64,000 nt of DNA from Candidatus Zhuqueibacterota bacterium (GCA_029261995.1 JAJDAF010000036.1:1-64000), one strand, 5' to 3'; positions 27,063-36,888 are shown, counted from the first letter of the stretch. Notes: generated by a model from the letters alone, not told the origin. Numbers and translations: made by a program.

Positions 27063-28058
27063 TCATCCGTTCAATAGGAGAGCAACTTCGGAGAGAATAC
27101 TCTTCACATGTTGGTGCATGCTGCCTTCCATCAAAACACCAGCGGCATATTGGTGGCCGCCGCCGCCAAACTTGCGTGCAACGCCATTGACCACGTAGTT
27201 GCCCTTTGAGCGCAGACTAACCTTGGTTCTGCTTTTGTCCGCCTCACTGAACATCACAATGACTTCGACTCCGGAAATGACCCGCGGATAGTCAGCAAAG
27301 CCCTCCGTATCCGAGAGTTTGGCGCCATGCGAATGCATGCTTTCTTTGGAAATCGTAAACCAGGCAACCCGGCCATTTTCTTCGAAGCGGAGCCTATTCA
27401 GAATACTGGCAAACAGCTTCACCTTGTTCGTGCTCTGCCGCTCGTACACCAATTTGTAGATTTCTTCAGAACTCGCGCCACACTCGACCAAATCTCCAGC
27501 GATTCTGAAAACTCTGGCACTGGTGTTGGAAAACTTGAAAGACCCCGTGTCCGTCAGGATGCTGGTGTAAAGCGCGGTGGCGATAGTGGGCGTGATCTTG
27601 CCGTCGCAATACTTGATTAGCTCATAAATGATCTCGCCGGTAGAAGAGGCCTGATCATTGATAAGTTGAACATCACCGAATTCTCCTGACTGAGGATGAT
27701 GGTCGATGCAAATCTTAGGGATGTCCGTCTTGCGAATTTCCTTTCCAATGTCGCGCAGGCGATTCCAATCGCTGATGTCCAGAATCAAAAAATAGTCCGC
27801 TGTGAGAATGGTCTCACGGTGGATAAATCCGTTGTAGGTTTTAATTGCTCCATCGGTGTTAAGAAAATCGTAGTTATCCGGCAGTTCGCTGACATTGAGA
27901 ATGAAAACATCTTTCCCGAGGTCGCGAAGATACGAAGCCAAACCGACCTCGGAGCCCAATCCATCTCCATCCGGATTGACATGAGTGGTCAGGACAAATC
28001 TCTGGCCATGATGCAGGCACTCCTTTACTCTCTCAAACGACTCCTTGTTTATGGACAC
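27063..28058 (-). CDS. nrnA: DHH-family oligoribonuclease / pAp phosphatase (NrnA-like)
   Basis: NrnA degrades RNA dinucleotides and short oligomers and removes the 3' phosphate of pAp. The 331-residue protein has the DHH domain with HVNPDGDGLGSE and the signature CIDHHP, followed by the DHHA1 domain ending in KFGGGGHQYAAGV. It begins with GTG at 28058, with AAAGGATGAG upstream. It is 34 bases after the propeller gene and 19 bases before the M20-like gene. Confidence 0.93.
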   Translation of the reverse strand: MSINKESFERVKECLHHGQRFVLTTHVNPDGDGLGSEVGLASYLRDLGKDVFILNVSELPDNYDFLNTDGAIKTYNGFIHRETILTADYFLILDISDWNRLRDIGKEIRKTDIPKICIDHHPQSGEFGDVQLINDQASSTGEIIYELIKYCDGKITPTIATALYTSILTDTGSFKFSNTSARVFRIAGDLVECGASSEEIYKLVYERQSTNKVKLFASILNRLRFEENGRVAWFTISKESMHSHGAKLSDTEGFADYPRVISGVEVIVMFSEADKSRTKVSLRSKGNYVVNGVARKFGGGGHQYAAGVLMEGSMHQHVKSILSEVALLLNG

Positions 28059-28092
28059 GCTCTCATCCTTTCTTGCGCTCTCTATTGCACAT

Positions 28093-30276
28093 CTATAGTT
28101 TTACTGTTCGCTTTCCATAGCCAAGATTGCCTACTTCATCGCGAGCTTTAATTACCACAAGATTTTCGCCGGCAACTTTTGAATCCAGCCGAATCTCGAA
28201 GCGTTCATTCCTGGAGTCACAAATCCCGTCAACCGGATAGACGAGCTGCCATTTTTCCGCATTGACCCCGTACTCGACGGACTTGAGCGGGCTGCGTTCG
28301 TCTTCAACTGCAAATGCAATGATTGTCTCAGCGCCGCGCCTGGAAACAGAAAGCGCGCTCACCTGCGGTCCGGTGTTGTCAACAGTGAACGGCTGGCTTG
28401 AACGCTCGGTCTGCAATACTGCCGCTGGCGGGTTACTCAGGTCATCGGCGGCCTCGACCTTGATGACATATTCGCCATCTGGCATTAATTCCGTATCCCA
28501 TGAATAGACCGTGCCGGCGGAGGACTCAGAGACTTGTCGCCAGTTCTTGTCGGAAACGCCTTTGTAGAACACGGAGTAGCTCAACTGATCGCCGTTTTCA
28601 TCCTGCGCAATCCAACTGACGGCGCGATATCCCTTCTGGTAGGATTTTCTGCCGAAAGATGCCTTTGGCAAACCGTTCTTGCTATTTGTTGCACCGTTGC
28701 TCAAGGCTGAACCCACGCTCTCGTTTTCGCTTGCACCCGGATAGTATTCCCCTGGCGCGTGAACTCTGACCTGGCGGATGACTGGCGGCACGTTTTTCTG
28801 CAAGTACGACAGGGTCAACTCCTCTAGCACAGGAGAGGCATTGCCACCGGCGGCTCTTAAAGTTACCCTGGCCTGAATGAAACGCGCTGCCGGGCTCTCG
28901 ATCGCCTGGCCGGCTGCTACCGAATATTTTTTCGACCACAAACTCCAGGTTTTGTCCGGGTCCTCGGTATTGCCGGTGCGCGTCTGCACATCGAGATTGG
29001 CGTCACGACGGGATTTCCAGCCGATAGCGCCCCAGCGTGACAAGACGCCGGTGTCAACCACTTCAAAGGTAAACTCACCTTTTGCGCCCGGCTTGTCAGA
29101 TACTCGGTAGACTTTTCCCGGATTTGAGGTGGCCAGGTAGGTTTGTCCGGAGCTGCGGGGGCCGAGCCATGTGATCTGACTTTCCTCATACCTATCAACA
29201 AGCGCCACCTCGCCCTCGGCATTCATACTATAAAGGCGACCCTTATCACCGGCGCCCAGAAGAATGCTACCTGATGGTCCTGCTGCCATGCTGTAAATGC
29301 GCTCGGACTTCAGCATTTGAAAAAGTCTAACGTCTCCGTCTGGCCCGATGCGGTAGAGTTCGCCTCTTTTCGCACCGCGCTCCACGCCAGCGGCCACGAC
29401 GGGCTGCAACAGGCTGATTTCATCCACATCGACCTCAGCACTTCCCGCACCAGCCGCATCATCTGATGAACGCGGCTGAGCAGGCTGGGCCATGCGCTGC
29501 GGCGGTGACTCGCCGGTTGCCGCTGCATAGATGTTGCCGCGCTCATCCTGATGCAAACACGTGATCTCGACAAGCGGCGAATCGTAGAGCACAGATGCCT
29601 TGCCCGTCTTGTCAACCCGCAAAACGATGCCCTTGTTTGCTGTGCCGGCAATTAGATCGCCGTTACGTGCAAACAGCAACTTTCGCACATGGGCTTCATC
29701 CGACTCATAAAACATGGCCGCTCCGCCCTTCGTATCCACTTTGTAAATATTGCCTTTCTCGCCAGTGGCAACGTACAGATTATCCTGACTGTCGATTGCC
29801 AGAGCCCAAATGTAAACTTCCTCCGGATCGAAAAATATCGATTCGCTGGCCGGCTTTGCTCCGCTGGCAGAGACCTTGTAAACCTTGCCTCTGGGAGAAC
29901 TGGCAACGAAAAGACTATCCTTGCTGTCGATGGCCATGGCGTGAATCTGCAAGTCACCACTCTCAAAAACAGTTGAGCCCTTACCCCCGGCGACTTTGTA
30001 TACGTTGCCGCCATTACCACCCGCAACAAAGATGTTGCCACGGCGGTCGGCGACGCCGGCCCAAAGGAAAGGGATGCCGGATTCATAAACCACCTCCGTT
30101 GCCGGAGCCAGGGAAAGATTCCCTAGATAATCGATGGAGACTCCGCTGGGCTCACCGCCCTCAAAATCCTGCTGAGTCCGAAAAGCCTTTTTCTTCGGCG
30201 TTGAAGCCAGAGCCATTCCGAAGAGGCTGAAGAGGGTGCAAACGATAACGGCAAGATGAATCGTTTTTCGTATCAT
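28093..30276 (-). CDS. secreted beta-propeller protein with Ig-like C-terminal domain
   Basis: The 727-residue product has a signal peptide (HLAVIVCTLFSLFGMALA). A series of about six propeller blades follows (residues 40-370), each with a pattern such as DSQDNLYVATGEKGNIYKVD. Further on is a beta-sandwich part with SYSVFYKGVSDKNWRQV and YVIKVEAADDLSNPP, a fibronectin/Ig-like domain. This is the layout of SMP-30/NHL-type propellers used for binding or structure; no catalytic residues stand out. It starts seven bases after the S55 protein gene, so the two are surely co-transcribed and may act together outside the cytoplasm. Confidence 0.82.
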   Translation of the reverse strand: MIRKTIHLAVIVCTLFSLFGMALASTPKKKAFRTQQDFEGGEPSGVSIDYLGNLSLAPATEVVYESGIPFLWAGVADRRGNIFVAGGNGGNVYKVAGGKGSTVFESGDLQIHAMAIDSKDSLFVASSPRGKVYKVSASGAKPASESIFFDPEEVYIWALAIDSQDNLYVATGEKGNIYKVDTKGGAAMFYESDEAHVRKLLFARNGDLIAGTANKGIVLRVDKTGKASVLYDSPLVEITCLHQDERGNIYAAATGESPPQRMAQPAQPRSSDDAAGAGSAEVDVDEISLLQPVVAAGVERGAKRGELYRIGPDGDVRLFQMLKSERIYSMAAGPSGSILLGAGDKGRLYSMNAEGEVALVDRYEESQITWLGPRSSGQTYLATSNPGKVYRVSDKPGAKGEFTFEVVDTGVLSRWGAIGWKSRRDANLDVQTRTGNTEDPDKTWSLWSKKYSVAAGQAIESPAARFIQARVTLRAAGGNASPVLEELTLSYLQKNVPPVIRQVRVHAPGEYYPGASENESVGSALSNGATNSKNGLPKASFGRKSYQKGYRAVSWIAQDENGDQLSYSVFYKGVSDKNWRQVSESSAGTVYSWDTELMPDGEYVIKVEAADDLSNPPAAVLQTERSSQPFTVDNTGPQVSALSVSRRGAETIIAFAVEDERSPLKSVEYGVNAEKWQLVYPVDGICDSRNERFEIRLDSKVAGENLVVIKARDEVGNLGYGKRTVKL

Positions 30277-30283
30277 GTCTTAT

Positions 30284-32128
30284 CTATTTGGGTTCAACGG
30301 TCAACCATACGGACCGGCCGCCAGAGACGGCATATTCAGTTTCAATTTTCTGCTCAGCAAGGACACGGTCGCGAAGATTGACGACCGTTCCGGCTGACTT
30401 TTGTGCCCGCATTACACTCAAAATCGATGGCGGCAGTCCGGGCAATTCTTCGCCTTCGACCATGACGCCTTTGTCCGGCAACCGCATTTGAAAGAACACG
30501 AGATTGTTCTTCCTCCTGTTATTCAGCAGTTCCAGGAGTTGCTCGAAGTTTTGTGGCCGGAATTTCTGAGGTGAACTTCTAGTCTCCAGCCGGGTAAGCG
30601 TGACCCCGCTGCCTGCAAAGATGTTGAGGCGGCGGCCACGCAGATTGTGGGGCACAGTCATCTTGTGGGTCACCTTGTGCGCCTCGCCCTGATATTCTTT
30701 GAGATGTACCGTAACTGCGATGGTTTCGCCCGGCTTCACGCTGTTGCGGTCAACCACAAGACGGTCAACATAGGCCAGAGATTTCTTAGGTAGAACCTCG
30801 AAAGTGAGATCTACTGCTTCAATTTTTGGCGGGACAAAATTGTTGGAGAGAAGAGCGCCAACGACGGAAGCCAGCTCGCCGGCGGCTTGAACTCCATCGG
30901 TCAAGAATGATGAAGGGCCGCCACCGGCAAAATAGTTCTTGACCGGTAACGTTTCTCCGCCGCTGAGTTTTATTTGGCCATCCAGCTTAAGCGTCCGGCT
31001 GCTAGATGACAGCCGCGCCGACTCCAGCGCATTGGTAACCACGATGCTGAAAATCAAAGGAGTGAGCGAATGCAGGCTGCGGTCCTCGGCCACTCTAAAA
31101 TTGAACGTTGTCGATGGCGTGAACGGCGATTGCATGGTCAAGGTTAATGGCACCATCTGCGGGACTTCCCCGTCAACTCCCATAACGCCGGTGGTTCGGT
31201 CCTGGTGCACTGTGCCGACAACCTCAGTCAGCGCCGACATTTTGGTGGAAGACATGAGCGACGAGATAGTGGTCAGGATTCTGGCCTTACCCATTGGTAG
31301 CCCAACAGCGCCCCCATTCAGGAACGGGTGCCCCATTCCCAAAACCTTGTCGTTATCTACGTAAGTAACCGTTCCGGTCGCCTGCAGTCCGAGGTCGCCA
31401 TCCACCAGCACGACCGCGTAGGCGGAACCTGGCGCGAATGGTGTTGCATCGCCGTCACCGGGCGAAACGACTCCGCCGCCGCTGGCAATCTGGAAGCCCA
31501 TCCCGCCGAACAGCTGCGAGGACATTTCCACGACGCCCGGTTCGAAGCCTGAAAACAGTAAAGGCACTTCGAGTTGCGTAATCTCGTTCGACATACCGCG
31601 CTCGCTGCGAAGTCGATGCATGTTCGGCGGCACCAGAACATCAAGGCTGATATCTTTTGCCCCCACGGCCATATCGACGTAGTCCCAATTGGTGCCGGAA
31701 CGAAACGCCAGTTCGTTGCTACGAACCTTCTCGCGGTCCAGGATCTCAAGCATCTGACTGATTGGAGTGATGCCGGCGATGGGATCCTTCATGAAGATTC
31801 CCATGCTGTAGGCGAGAGCGCCAACCAGTTTGCCGTCGATGTACATAGGGCTGCCGCTCATGCCTGCGACGACGTTGGTGTGCGAAACCTTCTCGCCGAC
31901 CAGCTTCACCAGAATCAAATCGCGCTTGGCTCTGAAGTTTGGAATGATGTCCAAAACTTCGAAATCGAAAGTCTCAATGTCGTGGCCGGCAAAGACAGTC
32001 CTGCCCACGCCCACCATCCCGGGTTTTATTTGCGACACGGGCATTGTGGCATCACCGCACCAAACGGCGGAAGCCCAGGCGCCAGCCAGGATGGCGGTAA
32101 ACAGTGTCGATTTCAGATGGTTTTTCAT
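30284..32128 (-). CDS. SpoIVB-like S55-family serine peptidase domain protein
   Basis: The 614-residue exported protein (signal peptide within TLFTAILAGAWASAVWC) contains the S55 core: GMVGVGRTVFAGHDIETFDF, the Ser motif NVVAGMSGSPMYIDGKLVGALAY and GTVTYVDNDKVLGMGHPFL. In Bacillus the SpoIVB S55 domain is a signalling protease, but many non-sporulating phyla carry this longer version with an unknown substrate. A C-terminal beta-rich part (about 440-610, VKPGETIAVTVHLKEYQGEA) may bind other proteins. It is the first gene of a four-gene unit with the propeller protein, nrnA and the M20-like gene. Confidence 0.85.
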   Translation of the reverse strand: MKNHLKSTLFTAILAGAWASAVWCGDATMPVSQIKPGMVGVGRTVFAGHDIETFDFEVLDIIPNFRAKRDLILVKLVGEKVSHTNVVAGMSGSPMYIDGKLVGALAYSMGIFMKDPIAGITPISQMLEILDREKVRSNELAFRSGTNWDYVDMAVGAKDISLDVLVPPNMHRLRSERGMSNEITQLEVPLLFSGFEPGVVEMSSQLFGGMGFQIASGGGVVSPGDGDATPFAPGSAYAVVLVDGDLGLQATGTVTYVDNDKVLGMGHPFLNGGAVGLPMGKARILTTISSLMSSTKMSALTEVVGTVHQDRTTGVMGVDGEVPQMVPLTLTMQSPFTPSTTFNFRVAEDRSLHSLTPLIFSIVVTNALESARLSSSSRTLKLDGQIKLSGGETLPVKNYFAGGGPSSFLTDGVQAAGELASVVGALLSNNFVPPKIEAVDLTFEVLPKKSLAYVDRLVVDRNSVKPGETIAVTVHLKEYQGEAHKVTHKMTVPHNLRGRRLNIFAGSGVTLTRLETRSSPQKFRPQNFEQLLELLNNRRKNNLVFFQMRLPDKGVMVEGEELPGLPPSILSVMRAQKSAGTVVNLRDRVLAEQKIETEYAVSGGRSVWLTVEPK

Positions 32129-32391
32129 AGCACCATAACGTTGACAAATGAAGTGAGCAAAGTAGATGTTTTCCTATAGAAATTCAAGCCAAATAATTGT
32201 CACGATCTGACATGAACTACAACATCTGCCATCTTGAGGTTGTTCCAAATCCAAGAATGCAGCTGAATAACGATGCTGGCCAGAGTCTGGCAGAGGGAAG
32301 ATCTGCCCACCGAAGGTGCAGGGAAAAAACAAGGACGGCGATTCGTTATGAATTCGGTGGCTTCCACTCCCTGGACAAGTTAAAACTTGCT
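32129..32391. other. non-coding stretch between manB and the S55 gene
   Basis: No supported gene lies here. It must hold the promoter of the S55-propeller-nrnA unit, but I see no clear -35/-10 pair. Its right side borders the inverted repeat after manB. Confidence 0.4.
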
Positions 32392-32429
32392 GAGTTGTTC
32401 GAGATGGCTGACGCAACCTCGAACAACTC
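32392..32429 (-). terminator. probable terminator hairpin after manB
   Basis: A 12-bp perfect inverted repeat (GAGTTGTTCGAG and CTCGAACAACTC) with a 14-base loop lies seven bases beyond the manB stop. On the minus strand it is followed by CAGCAAGTTTTAAC, a weak T-rich run that does not adjoin the stem, so termination may be partial or Rho-assisted. Confidence 0.5.
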
Positions 32430-32435
32430 ATCTGA

Positions 32436-33821
32436 TCACGCCATTTCGAAATCAGAATCGGAAAACGAAACGGCCGGATACTCCCGCAGCTTGGCCTTGA
32501 AGATATCGATAATTTCCTGCAAACGAGCCCGGGTTTTGGCTTCGAAGCGCAACACCAGTACGGGCTGCGTGTTTGAGGCGCGCACGAGTCCCCAGCCATC
32601 TCCAAACAAAACACGCGCGCCATCGATATCGATGATGTCGTATGACTTCTTAAAATGCTGCACCAACTCAGAGACGATATCGAATTTGTCTTCGTCCGTC
32701 GCCGTGATACGGATCTCCGGCGTTGACTCAAAGCCAGGCACGGCATCCGCTATCTCTGAGCAGGTTTTGTCTGTGCGGGAGAGAATCTGCAGCAATCGCC
32801 CCGATACGTAGACGGCATCGTCGAAGCCGTAAAAGTCATCGGCGTAAAAGATGTGCCCTGACATTTCGCCTGCCAGCGGTGATTTCACTTCCTTCATTTT
32901 TGCCTTCAACAGGGAGTGGCCTGTCTTCCACATCAAAGGCTTGCCGCCATGTTTTTCTATGACTTCGGGCAGGGCCTGCGAGCACTTGACATCGAACACG
33001 ATCTCGGCGCCGGGGTGTTTGTCCAGAACTTCCTGGCTCAAGATTGCCATCAGCTTGTCGGCGAAAACCATGCGTCCTTTTTCGTCGATCACCCCAACTC
33101 GGTCGGTGTCGCCATCATAGCCAATTCCAATGTCCGCTCCGACTTCAAGAACTTTCTTTTGCAAATCAACGACGTATTTTGGTACTGTCGGATCGGGCAG
33201 GTGGTTCGGGAATGTACCATCGGGCTCACAGTAAAGCTCAGTGACATCACACCCCATGTCCCGCCACAATTGCGGCGCCAGAAGACCTGCGGTGCCGTTG
33301 CCGGCATCCACAACCATCTTCAGTTTCTTGTCGAGCTTGAGTTTTGATTTCAGCATCTCGACGTACTCTGGAATGATATTCTTTTCCACCACTTCGCCTC
33401 TGCCCTGTTCAAAATCACCGGCATCGATTAGCCGCAGAATGTCCTGAATCTGCTCGCCAAAAACCGGCATGACGCCTTTTGCTGAGATCTTGAAGCCATT
33501 GTAATCAATGGGGTTATGACTTCCGGTAATCATGACACCGCCATCGGCGCCAAAATGAATGATTCCGAAATAATTCACCGGTGTCAGGCAGACACCAACA
33601 TCGATCACATTCATCCCGGTTGAACCCAGGCCTTCGATGAGGGCATCGCGCAGTCGTTTCGAAGACAGGCGGACATCGCGCCCAACAACCATATTTTTCG
33701 CTCCCTTGCGGCCAAGAAGCGTTCCGATGCCCTTGCCGAGCAAGGTTACGTTTTCATCGGTGAGGTCATCATCCGCGATGCCCCGAACATCATATTCACG
33801 AAAAATGGTAGGCTTAATCAT
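32436..33821 (-). CDS. manB: phosphomannomutase/phosphoglucomutase
   Basis: The 461-residue alpha-D-phosphohexomutase interconverts hexose 6- and 1-phosphates for surface sugar synthesis. It contains FREYDVRG, the active-site Ser loop TGSHNPIDYNGFK, the metal loop DGDTDRVG, the sugar-binding GEMSGHIFYADDFYGFDDAVY and the phosphate-binding RASNTQPVLVLRFEAK. These match the bifunctional PMM/PGM group (AlgC-like) rather than GlmM. The gene starts inside the last codons of prmC (8-base overlap), so it belongs to the yqhQ-prfA-prmC transcript. Confidence 0.93.
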   Translation of the reverse strand: MIKPTIFREYDVRGIADDDLTDENVTLLGKGIGTLLGRKGAKNMVVGRDVRLSSKRLRDALIEGLGSTGMNVIDVGVCLTPVNYFGIIHFGADGGVMITGSHNPIDYNGFKISAKGVMPVFGEQIQDILRLIDAGDFEQGRGEVVEKNIIPEYVEMLKSKLKLDKKLKMVVDAGNGTAGLLAPQLWRDMGCDVTELYCEPDGTFPNHLPDPTVPKYVVDLQKKVLEVGADIGIGYDGDTDRVGVIDEKGRMVFADKLMAILSQEVLDKHPGAEIVFDVKCSQALPEVIEKHGGKPLMWKTGHSLLKAKMKEVKSPLAGEMSGHIFYADDFYGFDDAVYVSGRLLQILSRTDKTCSEIADAVPGFESTPEIRITATDEDKFDIVSELVQHFKKSYDIIDIDGARVLFGDGWGLVRASNTQPVLVLRFEAKTRARLQEIIDIFKAKLREYPAVSFSDSDFEMA

Positions 33822-34740
33822 TCGATTCCTCCATAAACTGAGTGGGTTTGTGTTCGCAAATCACAACGCGGGCGATGCCATTGAGATCTTCACAACTCTT
33901 AATCTCGCCAAAGCCTTGTGTCGCGAACATTCTTTCGACAGCGGGCGCCTGGCCCAAGCCGACCTCCATGGCCAGCGCCCCGGTTGCTTTGAGCAGACGC
34001 GGGACCAGCTCACTGATGCGGCGATAGCAACTCAGACCATCCGCGCCATCGTTCAAAGCGACCTTTGGTTCAAAATCACGAATCTCTGGCGCCAGCACCT
34101 GAAACTCCTCATGAGAAACATAAGGCGGATTCGACACGATGATATCAAACGGGTCTGGAAATTGCTTAATCATATCAGTATTAAAAAAGTCCTGATATGC
34201 AAACTTTATTTTGTCTGCGACATGATTGAGGGCGGCATTTTCCGCGGCGACCTGCAGCGCGGCCTGAGAGATGTCGAGCGCAACCACCTGTACTGAATCC
34301 ACTGATTTGGCAAGGCTGACAGCGACACAGCCGGAACCCGTTCCTAAATCCAAGACAGAAATGACCCTGTTCTCCTGAATTCTGGCATCACAAAGCGCGA
34401 TGGTTTCTTCAACGAGAATCTCGGTTTCCGGGCGTGGGATGAGAACGTCCGGCGTCACCTTGAATGGCAGAGACATGAACTCGGTCTCGCCCAGGAGGTA
34501 TTGCAGAGGTTCATTTGCGCTTCTGCGCTGAAGCAATGCTTGTAGGATAGAGATTTGGGAGTCGGAAAGAGAATCGTTACCGTGAAGATAGAGTTGGGCG
34601 CGGCCAAGGCCCAGAGTTCTGGCCAGCAGGCGCTCGGCATTCAGTCTGGCGTTTTCCACTCCGGACCGTTGAAGTGAGCCCGTGGCAGAATTGAGGACGT
34701 CAAGAATCCGGCTGCCTGTCGGGACAAACGCCACCGTCAT
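33814..34740 (-). CDS. prmC: release factor N5-glutamine methyltransferase
   Basis: PrmC methylates the Gln of the GGQ motif in release factors. The 308-residue protein has the N-terminal helical domain (ENARLNAERLLARTLGL), the SAM-binding VLDLGTGSGCVAVSLAK and the catalytic NPPYVS. It sits directly after its substrate gene prfA, sharing one base (TGATG), an arrangement conserved in many bacteria. Confidence 0.96.
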   Translation of the reverse strand: MTVAFVPTGSRILDVLNSATGSLQRSGVENARLNAERLLARTLGLGRAQLYLHGNDSLSDSQISILQALLQRRSANEPLQYLLGETEFMSLPFKVTPDVLIPRPETEILVEETIALCDARIQENRVISVLDLGTGSGCVAVSLAKSVDSVQVVALDISQAALQVAAENAALNHVADKIKFAYQDFFNTDMIKQFPDPFDIIVSNPPYVSHEEFQVLAPEIRDFEPKVALNDGADGLSCYRRISELVPRLLKATGALAMEVGLGQAPAVERMFATQGFGEIKSCEDLNGIARVVICEHKPTQFMEESND

Positions 34741-35807
34741 CAGCCGGCGTCGGCGAGCTGCTCAGCCTGCTCGGCCAGCCTGAGCTTTTCCACCACTTCA
34801 TTTAGGTCGCCGTCAAGCACATCGTCCAGGCGGTACAAAGTCAGGCCGATTCGATGGTCGGTGAGGCGGCCCTGGGGAAAGTTATAGGTGCGCACTTTCG
34901 CGCTGCGATCACCGGTGCTGACCATGGAGCGGCGGCTCTCGGCCAATTTCTCCTGTTCCTCGCGTTGTTTCATTTCGAGAAGACGGGCGTTCAGAACTTT
35001 TAGCGCTTTCGCCCTGTTCTTATGCTGAGATTTCTCGTCCTGGCAGGTAACCACCATGCCAGTGGGAAGATAGGTGATGCGCACGGCGGAGTCGGTGGTA
35101 TTCACGCTCTGGCCACCCGGCCCGGAAGAACGATATACATCGATCTTGAGTTGGTTCGGATCAATATCGAGTTCCACCTCTTCAGCCTCCGGCAGGACAG
35201 CCACGGAAGCCGCGGAGGTGTGAATTCTGCCGCTGGTCTCCGTTTTGGGCACTCGCTGCACGCGATGCACACCGCTTTCATACTTCATCACGGCGTAGAC
35301 GTCCTCGCCCTTAATCATGAAAATGATCTCTTTGAAGCCCCCGACTCCTTGCGGGTTTGAACTCAAGACGTCGATGGCCCAGCGGCTTCTCTCAGCAAAG
35401 CGGTTGTACATGCGAAACAGGTCCCCTGCAAAGATCCCTGCTTCATCGCCGCCAGTGCCAGCGCGGATTTCGACAATGGCATTCTTGGAATCATTCGGGT
35501 CTTTCGGCAACAAGAGAAGTTTAAGATCATCCTCGAGTTTGGCTTTTTCTGCGCTCAACTCGACAAGCTCTGACTCGGCAAGCTCCCTAAGCTCATGGTC
35601 AGTTTCATCCGCAAGCAGGGACTCGTCGTCCTCGATAGTCTTCAAGACTTCGCGGTATTGCTTCAGCGTCTCCACGGTCTTGTCCAGTCCACGTTTTTCT
35701 ATCGCGACTTCGGTGTAGCGCTTTGGATTCTGAGTAATTTCCGGATCCGCCAGCAACTCACACAACTGGTCGTAGTGCGCTTGTATTTTCTCAAACTGTT
35801 TGAACAA
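34740..35807 (-). CDS. prfA: peptide chain release factor 1
   Basis: RF1 reads UAA and UAG stop codons. The 355-residue protein contains the catalytic GGQ loop (RSSGPGGQSVNTTDSAVR) and the anticodon-like region with the PxT-type triplet in the middle domain (VPKTETSGRIHTSAASVAVLPE). It starts with TTG at 35807 in MFKQFEKIQAHYDQL, with GGAG seven bases upstream. It is followed without a gap by prmC. UAG reading is relevant in this genome because several genes end in TAG. Confidence 0.96.
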   Translation of the reverse strand: MFKQFEKIQAHYDQLCELLADPEITQNPKRYTEVAIEKRGLDKTVETLKQYREVLKTIEDDESLLADETDHELRELAESELVELSAEKAKLEDDLKLLLLPKDPNDSKNAIVEIRAGTGGDEAGIFAGDLFRMYNRFAERSRWAIDVLSSNPQGVGGFKEIIFMIKGEDVYAVMKYESGVHRVQRVPKTETSGRIHTSAASVAVLPEAEEVELDIDPNQLKIDVYRSSGPGGQSVNTTDSAVRITYLPTGMVVTCQDEKSQHKNRAKALKVLNARLLEMKQREEQEKLAESRRSMVSTGDRSAKVRTYNFPQGRLTDHRIGLTLYRLDDVLDGDLNEVVEKLRLAEQAEQLADAG

Positions 35808-35828
35808 ACTTCTCTCCGAAGAAAATGA

Positions 35829-36800
35829 TTAGCTTGCGCCCGCCATTTGTACGGCTTCTTCCTCACGAACGGCGTCCGGGTGGTCGGACAGGTCCATTGC
35901 CAGCGCGCACTTCAGAGCTACGATAGCAACCTCCAACTGGCTTTCATCAGGCTCCTTGGTAGTTAACTTCTGAAGCCAGAGCCCGGGAAGGATAAACGGA
36001 CGCCAAAAACGGCTGTTGGCCTTCAAGCCAGAGAGCCGGATAAGCTCATATGAAATTCCCCCAATGACCGGGATAAAGGCCAATCTCACCAATCTCTCCG
36101 CGATGGTATCCGGCTTTCCGAGAAACATAAAGACGAAAATGCTGACAATCATAACGATGAGAAGAAAACTTGTGCCGCAGCGCGGATGAAACCTTGAAAG
36201 AGGCTTCGCGGAGGCCGGCGTCAACTCAGCATTTTGCTCAAAAGCAAAAATGCTCTTATGTTCGGCGCCATGGTACTCGAAGACGCGCCTTACATCTTTC
36301 ATCATCGTGATCAGGCAAAGGTATGAAAGAAACATAACCAGCCGGAGCAGGCCATCGACCAGGTTGAACGAAAAACCACTTTCGGCGCCCAGAAGGTCCG
36401 TTAGAATCAATGGGATATAGAAAAAGATGAAAAGTCCCACGGCGAACGAGAACCCAACCGTGACAGCCAACCAGACGTTTGCCCAGAAGCTCTTCGGCTT
36501 GGGCATCGGATCAGCTCCATTCTTGTCGGAACCATCCGCCTTTTCGTCCTCGGCGGCGATTTCCCCCGAAAAAGTCAACGCCTTAATTCCCAAAACCAGT
36601 GACTCGACCAGAACGAATGCGCCCCGGAGTATCGGTAACCGAAAAATTTTCGATTTTCGGGAGCGCGACATGAACGGCTTGGTGCGAACCAGAATACTGC
36701 CATCTTTGCGCCTGACCGCCACCGAATAGGCATCTTTGGAGCGCATCATGACACCCTCAATCACCGCCTGACCGCCGATTTGAAGTTTCTGTTCTTCCAT
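35829..36800 (-). CDS. yqhQ: DUF1385 membrane protein (YqhQ family)
   Basis: The 323-residue protein has the family's beginning (KLQIGGQAVIEGVMMRS), several membrane segments (about 95-240) and the conserved YHGAEHKSIFAFE and RFHPRCGTSFLLIVMI. The function is unknown, but it is regularly found between rpmE and prfA, as here. The terminator after rpmE lies only 26 bases before its ATG, so expression must depend on read-through or a promoter inside that short gap. Confidence 0.93.
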   Translation of the reverse strand: MEEQKLQIGGQAVIEGVMMRSKDAYSVAVRRKDGSILVRTKPFMSRSRKSKIFRLPILRGAFVLVESLVLGIKALTFSGEIAAEDEKADGSDKNGADPMPKPKSFWANVWLAVTVGFSFAVGLFIFFYIPLILTDLLGAESGFSFNLVDGLLRLVMFLSYLCLITMMKDVRRVFEYHGAEHKSIFAFEQNAELTPASAKPLSRFHPRCGTSFLLIVMIVSIFVFMFLGKPDTIAERLVRLAFIPVIGGISYELIRLSGLKANSRFWRPFILPGLWLQKLTTKEPDESQLEVAIVALKCALAMDLSDHPDAVREEEAVQMAGAS

Positions 36801-36825
36801 TATTAAAACTCTTTCTCACAACGAT

Positions 36826-36868
36826 AAAAAAAACGGAATGGGCCAATTTGTGGCTCCCATCCCGTTTT
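36826..36868 (-). terminator. intrinsic terminator after rpmE
   Basis: On the minus strand AAAACGGGATGGG and CCCATTCCGTTTT form a 13-bp stem with one G-T pair and a loop of about 11 bases, followed by a run of eight T residues. It separates rho-rpmE from yqhQ-prfA-prmC-manB. Confidence 0.85.
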
Positions 36869-36888
36869 GGATTTTTCAAACACCGAAT

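Noticed and set aside
32174-32746. 190-codon minus-strand frame overlapping the manB end
   Set aside because: It overlaps the well-supported C-terminus of manB in another frame and shows no family similarity.
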